NCBI GenBank assembly: GCA_018825725.1
Contig: JAHKBC010000087.1
Span: 1-11,557 of the forward strand
Source: Candidatus Omnitrophota bacterium
Lineage (GTDB): Bacteria; Omnitrophota; Gorgyraeia; Gygaellales; Profunditerraquicolaceae
DNA length: 11,557 bases
Direction: 5' to 3'
The notes under the pieces are model-generated. The model searched no databases, was not told the DNA's origin, and saw nothing but the letters and a program-made list of their open reading frames with translations. The position numbers and the translations under genes are program-made. Positions 6,404 through 11,557 of the stretch are shown piece by piece (within the stretch, counting starts at the first letter, position 1; every line of letters begins with the position of its first letter).

Positions 6404-8470
6404 CTAGCGTAATCCGGCCTGGAATTTATCCTGCAGGATATTCACAATAGCTGTATGCAGAGCACTGATATCTTCTTCGGTGAGAGTCCTGGCATCAGAG
6501 CGGTAAAGGCAGGAGAGGGTAATGCCGCGAAAACCGCAAGGAATCTGTTTGCCCTGGTAATAATCAATAACTTTCACCTCTCTAAATAAATCTCCGGCGC
6601 TTTTTTCTATCTCTTGTATTATTTTATCCACGGCCAAATCCGACTTAACCACAATGCTTAAATCGCGAACAATTGCCGGATATTTTGGTAAAGGCACAAT
6701 ATTTTTACTCAAATCCGCCAAATTAAAAACCTTATCCAGGAATAGATTAGCGGTAAAGACATCCGTATTTTTTATATCGAATTTATCCAAAGCTTCCTGC
6801 GAAAGTTTAAACAACCTGCCTAAAAGCTGGCCTTGCACGTAAAGATCGGCGCATTCATTATTATTCAATTTAAAACTATAGTTAGATATGCCCAACCTCC
6901 GCAATACTTGCGAGAGGATTCCTTTAAGATGCAAAAGCCCGGGCCTGTCCTTTATCTGCCCCTGTGAAGAAAACCGCGCTTCTATACCGCAGAGGCATAT
7001 ACTTAATAAGAGTTCCTCTTTCGGCGTTTTAACTCCGGAAGAAAACCCTTTGGCGATTTCAAAAATATTAACCGGCAGCTGCTTCTGGTTGAGGTTGTGG
7101 CTGACGACCTTAAGCAGGCCCGGCAAAAGCGCAGGCCTTAGAATCTCCTGTTCCTGGCTTAAAGGATTTAAGATCTTGACTAAATTCTCGTCGCTAAAAC
7201 CGAACAACAAATTCCTGCTGATTAGGCTATAGGTAATTGCCTCATTGAGATTTAAACCCACCAGGGTATTCTTAATAATCCCGACTAATTCCCTATTTTG
7301 ATTAAAACCTACCCTGGGAGTTATCAAGGCTACAGTTGTAGGAATATTTTCATAACCATAGATACGGGCAACTTCTTCAATCAAATCCACTTCCTTCTTC
7401 ACATCCTGGCGGAAAAGCGGAACCCTGACGGTCAATAATCCGCTTCTTTTATCCTGCACAAAAAAACCAAGGTGCTCGAGCATCTTCTTAATTTCTGCCT
7501 TTTTTGCCTGGATTCCTAAAACCCGATTAGCCTCTTGAGGGTTTAACTCAATTTTCAGTAATTCCGGATGTCTGGTCCCGGATTCGGCAGTAGAAACTAA
7601 ACTACCTTGAGCTAATTCCAAGATCAACTGCGTTGCCAAAAGTGAGGAACCACTGGCAGTATCAAAATCCACTCCCCGTTCAAAACGATAAGAGGATTCG
7701 CTCTGCATGCCGATTAATCTTCTGCCGCGCCGGATAACCACAGGGTCAAATATCGCAGCTTCTAAAAGAATACTTCTTGTGCGCTCGTCTACTTCGGTAT
7801 CCTTGCCGCCCATTACTCCGGCAATAGCAACCGGTTTTTGTTCGTCGGCTATCACCAGAATATCCTCATTTAGTATCCGTTCTACCTGATCAATGTTACT
7901 GATCTTTTCCCCTTTTCTCGCCCGGCGGATAACGATTCTTTCTGTATTCAATTTATCCAGATCAAAGGCATGCAACGGCTCGCCGTAGGTAAACATTATA
8001 TAATTAGTAATATCCACAACATTATTAATACTGCGACAGCCGATTAATTCCAGCCGTTTTTTGAGCCACTCCGGAGAAGGCCTGACTAATACATCCCGGA
8101 TAATCTTAGCGGTATACAGGGGACAGTCCTTTATATCCTCAATCTTAATGGATACTCGCCGATAGTCCACTGTCGATAGTCCACCGGTTTTCCCCCTTGC
8201 CTTAGAACCGTGGGCCATGGACTGTGGGCCGTTGACTAATTTAGGTATTTTTAATCTTTTTCCGGTAATCGCGGCTACTTCCCGGGCAATACCCACAACA
8301 CTTAACCAATCCGGACGATTAGAGGTAATTTCTATTTCTAAGATAAAATCGCCATCCTTAGCCTGGAGAGATTTAACTTCTAAACCAGCCATAGTTAATT
8401 TCTCGGCCAGTTTTTCCGGGGTTAATTTTAGTTCTACAAATTCTTTTAACCAGTTATAAGTAAATTTCAC
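6404..8470 (-). CDS. pheT: Phenylalanyl-tRNA synthetase beta subunit, short form without B2 domain
   Basis: This is the beta subunit of the alpha2-beta2 enzyme that charges tRNA-Phe; it carries the editing site. I choose GTG at 8470 (688 residues) because it gives the family N-terminus MKFTYNWLKEFV and has GGAGG upstream. A TTG at 8488 overlaps that GGAGG. Domains in order: B1 (1-76, MAGLEV then ITSNRPDWLSVVGIARE); an unusual linker at 78-104; the B3/B4 editing module with NNVVDITNYIMF, EPLHAFDLDK and AIAGVMGG; B5; the catalytic-like core; and a C-terminal FDX-ACB domain (PLPKYPAIVRDLSIVV to the end). The sequence passes directly from MAGLEV to the end of B1, so the EMAP/OB-like B2 domain of about 110 residues, which follows MAGLEV in the E. 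coli protein (795 residues), is missing. Genes for both subunits are adjacent. Confidence 0.96.
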   Translation of the reverse strand: MKFTYNWLKEFVELKLTPEKLAEKLTMAGLEVKSLQAKDGDFILEIEITSNRPDWLSVVGIAREVAAITGKRLKIPKLVNGPQSMAHGSKARGKTGGLSTVDYRRVSIKIEDIKDCPLYTAKIIRDVLVRPSPEWLKKRLELIGCRSINNVVDITNYIMFTYGEPLHAFDLDKLNTERIVIRRARKGEKISNIDQVERILNEDILVIADEQKPVAIAGVMGGKDTEVDERTRSILLEAAIFDPVVIRRGRRLIGMQSESSYRFERGVDFDTASGSSLLATQLILELAQGSLVSTAESGTRHPELLKIELNPQEANRVLGIQAKKAEIKKMLEHLGFFVQDKRSGLLTVRVPLFRQDVKKEVDLIEEVARIYGYENIPTTVALITPRVGFNQNRELVGIIKNTLVGLNLNEAITYSLISRNLLFGFSDENLVKILNPLSQEQEILRPALLPGLLKVVSHNLNQKQLPVNIFEIAKGFSSGVKTPKEELLLSICLCGIEARFSSQGQIKDRPGLLHLKGILSQVLRRLGISNYSFKLNNNECADLYVQGQLLGRLFKLSQEALDKFDIKNTDVFTANLFLDKVFNLADLSKNIVPLPKYPAIVRDLSIVVKSDLAVDKIIQEIEKSAGDLFREVKVIDYYQGKQIPCGFRGITLSCLYRSDARTLTEEDISALHTAIVNILQDKFQAGLR
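8156..8238. repeat. Palindromic element of 7-bp repeats inside pheT
   Basis: Four 7-mers on the plus strand (8211-8238: TGGGCCA, TGGACTG, TGGGCCG, TTGACTA) face four on the minus strand (8183-8156: TGGACTA, TCGACAG, TGGACTA, TCGGCGA). The arms fold back: an inner CGGTT/AACCG stem (8185-8189/8206-8210), a 16-nt loop, and 17 Watson-Crick pairs out of 26 further positions with one bulged C. The whole element is translated in frame and codes for about residues 78-104 of PheT, a linker (GPQSMAHGSKARGKTGG and following) longer than expected at this point. Confidence 0.75.
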
Positions 8471-8481
8471 TTTTGTTAAAA

Positions 8482-8486
8482 CCTCC
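8482..8486 (-). promoter_or_regulatory. pheT ribosome binding site
   Basis: GGAGG lies 11 nt before the GTG at 8470. The upstream in-frame TTG at 8488 overlaps this GGAGG and so could not use it, which fixes the pheT start at GTG. Confidence 0.7.
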
Positions 8487-8491
8487 AATTA

Positions 8492-8517
8492 CCCCATTAG
8501 AAAAGTTTCTAACAGGG
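8492..8517 (-). promoter_or_regulatory. RNA hairpin in the pheS-pheT spacer
   Basis: The transcript can fold CCCUGUUAGAA-ACUU-UUCUAAUGGGG, an 11-bp stem with two G-U pairs and a 4-nt loop. It begins 8 nt after the pheS stop and ends 5 nt before the pheT GGAGG. No U-tract follows, so it is not an ordinary intrinsic terminator. An mRNA stability, processing or translation-balancing element is possible. Confidence 0.6.
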
Positions 8518-8525
8518 CACGTATT

Positions 8526-9539
8526 TTAAAATTGTTTTAAAAAACGCAGGTCGTTCTCAAAAAATAACCTGATATCATCGATGCCGTATTTAAGCATGGC
8601 AATGCGCTCAATGCCCATACCAAAGGCAAATCCAGTATACTTAGCCGGATCATGCCCTACATTCTTAAACACATTGGGATGAATCATCCCGGAACCTAAA
8701 ATCTCCAGCCAACCTTTTCTGCCGCAGACAGAGCATCCTTTCTGCTTGCAGATAATACAAGAGATATCCACCTCTGCCGATGGCTCAGTAAAAGGAAAAA
8801 AGTGCGGCCTAAAGCGCATTTTAATATCCCGGCCGAATATCCCTTTGGCAAAGACTTCCAGAATCCCTTTTAGATCGGAAAATCTTACACCCCTATCCAC
8901 CATAAAGCCTTCTATTTGGTGAAACATGAACAGGTGGCTGGCATCAACCGCATCGGGTCGATACACCCTCCCCGGCACGATTATTGCCAAGGGTGGTTTA
9001 TGTTCTTTCATCGCGCGCACCTGCACAGGCGAAGTATGGCTGCGCAATAAAAGCCGGTCATAATCTTTAAGATAAAAGGTGTCGAAGGCATCCCGGGATG
9101 GATGCTCCAGAGGAATATTCAAACCGGTAAAATTATTATATTCTGTCTCAACCTCCGGGCCCTCCACTACCTGGAATCCCATACGCATAAATATATTACA
9201 GATTTCTTCCATTACCTGGGTTATGGGATGAAGCTGCCCCAGTTCCTGCGCAATACCCGGCATACCTATATCTACCACAGCCAGGCCGCCCTGGCTTAAG
9301 CCGGAAGAAAGTGTTTTTTCTTTTTCCGATATAAGGATGTTGAGCTTACTTTTTAGACGGTTTACCTCCTGGCCGAAAGAAGCGCGTTCCTCTTTGGGCT
9401 TATTTGGAATAGAGCTAGTAAGCTCGGCAATAATACCCTTACGACCCAAATATTTGAACTTAAATTCGCTCATTTGGCCAGATGACGCGATGTTTTGCAC
9501 CTCTTGTTCTATCTGTGTTTTAATAGAGTCAATATCCAT
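8526..9539 (-). CDS. pheS: Phenylalanyl-tRNA synthetase alpha subunit
   Basis: This is the catalytic alpha subunit of the class II tetrameric PheRS. The ATG at 9539 gives 337 residues starting MDIDSIKTQIEQEV, which fits the family's N-terminal helix. An ATG at 9575 would add 12 residues (MGVDPWRYYFNI) without homologous character. After the N-terminal coiled coil (1-75, with KYLGRKG) comes motif 1 (HPITQVMEEI, 104-113), then the motif 2 region (GRVYRPDAVDASHLFMFHQIEG, about 190-211). A four-Cys group at 261/264/269/272 precedes GWLEILGSGMIHPNVF. Motif 3 is FGMGIERIAML (306-316). The gene starts inside the previous gene, overlapping its last 31 nt in another frame, without a clear Shine-Dalgarno. 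Initiation is therefore probably coupled to translation of that gene. Confidence 0.97.
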   Translation of the reverse strand: MDIDSIKTQIEQEVQNIASSGQMSEFKFKYLGRKGIIAELTSSIPNKPKEERASFGQEVNRLKSKLNILISEKEKTLSSGLSQGGLAVVDIGMPGIAQELGQLHPITQVMEEICNIFMRMGFQVVEGPEVETEYNNFTGLNIPLEHPSRDAFDTFYLKDYDRLLLRSHTSPVQVRAMKEHKPPLAIIVPGRVYRPDAVDASHLFMFHQIEGFMVDRGVRFSDLKGILEVFAKGIFGRDIKMRFRPHFFPFTEPSAEVDISCIICKQKGCSVCGRKGWLEILGSGMIHPNVFKNVGHDPAKYTGFAFGMGIERIAMLKYGIDDIRLFFENDLRFLKQF

Positions 9540-10045
9540 AATATTAAAGTAATAGCGCCAAGGATCAACACCCATCGTTTTTTGTCTAAATCCAAACGCT
9601 CTCTGTGAGGATAGCCACGGCTAGTTATGCGCAGCTTCTGGGCGTGGATATCCAAGTCCCCCCCATGCTCTGAGCAGGTACGATGAAAAATACCGGATAC
9701 CTCAACAGTATCTCCTTGAAATTTATAACTCCCGGTAAAATTTACCTCTTGAGCCATGCGGTTATCCAGCCACACCCCGATAGAAACATTTCCGTCGTAG
9801 ATATTAGCCCAGGAGTGTTCCTGGCGACGCATTAGTTCGCCGATTACTTCTCCCTTGTAAGTAATCTCTAAACCATCGTAGGTTGTGGCATTGTTAATTA
9901 AATCCGTTCCCGATACCGCTTGGGATAACGCAGAATTTATATTAAGGTTAAAAAACATAAATACCAGGCTTAAGGTAAAAAGTAAAGATTTTATTTTATT
10001 ATTTAGGTTTTGGCAATCAAAGCTATTAATTTCAAATCCAAGCAT
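9509..10045 (-). CDS. Conserved membrane-anchored OB-fold-like protein, function unknown
   Basis: This 178-residue protein has an N-terminal hydrophobic segment (about 20-36; signal anchor or signal peptide with possible cleavage near Ala-Leu-Ser41) and a C-terminal membrane helix (158-174, WVLILGAITLILWILTLL) with a short basic tail. The domain between them (about 45-145) is beta-rich and reads like a small OB barrel: DGLEITYKGEVIGELMRR, SWANIYDGNVSIGVWL, GDTVEVSGIFHRTC. It ends with HRTCSEHGGDLDIHA (121-135), rich in His/Cys/Asp, which I recall as a recurrent motif in hypothetical proteins of this type. Topology puts the domain outside the cytoplasm. The ATG directly follows the trkH stop (TAAATG) with AAAGGA upstream, so it is coupled to trkH. 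Its end overlaps pheS. Function unknown; a metal site is a possibility only. Confidence 0.75.
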   Translation of the reverse strand: MLGFEINSFDCQNLNNKIKSLLFTLSLVFMFFNLNINSALSQAVSGTDLINNATTYDGLEITYKGEVIGELMRRQEHSWANIYDGNVSIGVWLDNRMAQEVNFTGSYKFQGDTVEVSGIFHRTCSEHGGDLDIHAQKLRITSRGYPHRERLDLDKKRWVLILGAITLILWILTLLKHR

Positions 10046-11548
10046 TTATTTTCCTTTTAGCGCTGCCACAAAAAATCCGAATAAGGTAAATACAGAGATG
10101 AACTCCAGTCTTCCGGCCCACATCTGCACTATATAGGTAATCTTCAAACCTGTGGGCATGGCTGCCCGGGTAATACCGCAGGACAACCCTACATTAGCCG
10201 CAGCTGAAGTAGATTCGAATAAAGAATCCAAAAAAGGATACCCATAACCCATACCGATAAGAGCACCCAGGCCATATAGTATGAGATAGGCCAGGGTAAC
10301 CCAAAAAGCCGACCTGACCTGCCTGTCTTCAAGAAAAATTTTATCCACATGATGAATACTCTGAACCACAACCGCGCGTTCAGGCAAAATAACTCTTTTG
10401 ATATCCTGGATAAGGGCCTTAAAGATAATACCGATTCGAATCATTTTTATACCGCCGGTAGTAGAACAGCTGCTTCCTCCCAAGGCCATGGCAAAAATAA
10501 TTCCTGCCAGGGCCAGGTTACCCCATTCGCGAATAAACTGCTGGGAGTAAATATTGGCATAGCCTGTACCGGTGTGCGCAGAAATCAGCTGATAAAAACC
10601 CCGGCGAAAAAGCACCATTGCCGAAGGATAAGTATTCTGCTGGTTTAAACCGGATAGAGTAATAAAAAGGGTGATGAATATGGTAAAAAAAAGCACGGTC
10701 AATTCAATATTCTTCCAGGCCTCTTTAAAATTTCCGGTCCAAACATGATAATGCACCTTAAAGTTTATCGCTCCCAAAATCATAATCACGATGATAACCA
10801 CTTCATAAGCCAGGCTGTGGTAATAGAGGATATTCTGCGACTGCGGGGTAAATCCTCCGGTATCAAAACCGGCCATAAAAATACAGACTCCGTGGAACAG
10901 GGAACTAAGCGGTTTCATGCCATTGGCAATCCCGATTGCCCCCAGGGCAAGCGTGCCCATAATTAAATAAATAATGCTCACCATCCAGATAAACCTGGCG
11001 GTATTAACCACATTGGGCATAATTTTCTCGCCGCGCGCTTCCCCCACATAGATGCGAAAGGCTCCGGAACCAGCCTTTGTAAACAATGAAAGCATGATTA
11101 CAATAATCCCCTGGCCACCGATAAACATGGTCATATGCCTCCAGAGATTATGCGCATAACCCATATGGTCAAGATCCTGCACTAAAGTTAACCCCGTAGT
11201 AGCAAATCCAGACATAGCCTCAAAACAGGCGTCCATATAAGAAAGGTAGTGGCCGCTTAAATAAAGAGGAATGGCTCCTATAAACATCGCTGCAATCCAG
11301 GAAAGAGAAACTATAATCATTCCGTGCATCCAACGTACCTCTTTGCGGGTAAAACAAATTTTTTCCAGCGCCAAGACTATAATCAAAGCTAACTCCATGC
11401 CTAAAATAAAATCCATGGCGGCATTTGTCTCTCCGGACAAGAAACCAGTGATAATGGGTACGAGCATGGTCAGGGCCAAACCCAAAATAACCTTGCCCAG
11501 GTAATACCCTACAATCTTGACATCTTCGATATCAGGTTTGAGGATCAT
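10046..11548 (-). CDS. trkH: TrkH/KtrB-family potassium transporter subunit
   Basis: This is the polytopic inner-membrane K+-translocating subunit, normally gated by a cytoplasmic TrkA/KtrA RCK protein. The four pore loops each show a filter: TTGLT (117-121), DTGGFT (229-234), TGTGYA (326-331) and ANVGLS (451-456). The intramembrane gate loop is GGSSCSTTGGIK (357-368). The region 143-150 (IGGQGIIV) and the ending VAALKGK are also family-like. The 500-residue length suits TrkH. The ATG at 11548 gives a plausible N-terminus, but only 9 bases precede it and they contain no stop or ribosome site, so an upstream start cannot be excluded. No trkA lies in the window; it may be upstream. The stop abuts the ATG of the next gene, so they share a transcript. 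Confidence 0.95.
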   Translation of the reverse strand: MILKPDIEDVKIVGYYLGKVILGLALTMLVPIITGFLSGETNAAMDFILGMELALIIVLALEKICFTRKEVRWMHGMIIVSLSWIAAMFIGAIPLYLSGHYLSYMDACFEAMSGFATTGLTLVQDLDHMGYAHNLWRHMTMFIGGQGIIVIMLSLFTKAGSGAFRIYVGEARGEKIMPNVVNTARFIWMVSIIYLIMGTLALGAIGIANGMKPLSSLFHGVCIFMAGFDTGGFTPQSQNILYYHSLAYEVVIIVIMILGAINFKVHYHVWTGNFKEAWKNIELTVLFFTIFITLFITLSGLNQQNTYPSAMVLFRRGFYQLISAHTGTGYANIYSQQFIREWGNLALAGIIFAMALGGSSCSTTGGIKMIRIGIIFKALIQDIKRVILPERAVVVQSIHHVDKIFLEDRQVRSAFWVTLAYLILYGLGALIGMGYGYPFLDSLFESTSAAANVGLSCGITRAAMPTGLKITYIVQMWAGRLEFISVFTLFGFFVAALKGK

Positions 11549-11557
11549 ATTAAGAGC

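Noticed and set aside
9540..9575. An earlier pheS start at 9575
   Set aside because: The added residues do not resemble PheS, overlap the previous gene more deeply and have no ribosome site. The ATG at 9539 fits the family better.

Overview
The window is a compact, gene-dense bacterial chromosome segment of about 11.5 kb. Every gene lies on the minus strand, so transcription runs from high to low coordinates. Base composition is moderate by eye, slightly AT-rich, and most gaps are under 100 bp. The only larger gap (about 210 bp, between pheT and the corrected rarA start) holds a 6S RNA gene. No gap over 300 bp lacks a gene. I saw no tRNA, rRNA, CRISPR array, transposase or phage gene. The content suggests an uncultivated anaerobic bacterium with an acetogen-type folate pathway: it has a stand-alone MetV-like protein, a two-membrane-segment OB-fold-like protein, RNase Y/YmdB and a PilZ protein. 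Candidatus Omnitrophota or a related candidate phylum is my best guess, at low confidence and from gene content only.

Layout in transcription order. (1) trkH (11548-10046), a K+ transporter subunit, is followed with no gap by a small membrane-anchored protein (10045-9509). Its 3' end overlaps the start of pheS (9539-8526). pheT (8470-6404) follows after a 55-nt gap containing an 11-bp hairpin. (2) A strong sigma-70-type promoter begins right after the pheT stop and drives a 6S RNA (about 6368-6192). The 3' end of this RNA abuts the start codon of rarA (6189-4873). (3) A second promoter with the same -35 hexamer and the same 16-bp spacer (4858-4831) precedes an apparent operon: a PilZ protein, metV, 5-formyltetrahydrofolate cyclo-ligase, rny, ymdB and a secreted protein of GH39-like fold that runs off the left edge.

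Functionally, pheS/pheT make the phenylalanyl-tRNA synthetase tetramer. The MetV-like protein and the cyclo-ligase both act at the methenyl-/methylene-/methyl-tetrahydrofolate level. rny and ymdB form the common RNA-turnover pair. 6S RNA and rarA are linked in other bacteria too (the B. subtilis bsrA/yrvN region, from memory).

The points most worth a second look are: an ~83-bp palindrome of 7-bp repeats inside the coding sequence of pheT; a PheT that lacks the B2 (EMAP/OB-type tRNA-binding) domain; the 6S RNA whose closing stem contains the only Shine-Dalgarno-like sequence of rarA; a GH39-like protein whose acid/base Asn-Glu is replaced by Ser-Ala; and a YmdB with Asp in place of the metal-site Asn. 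I did not find an entirely new multi-gene system.
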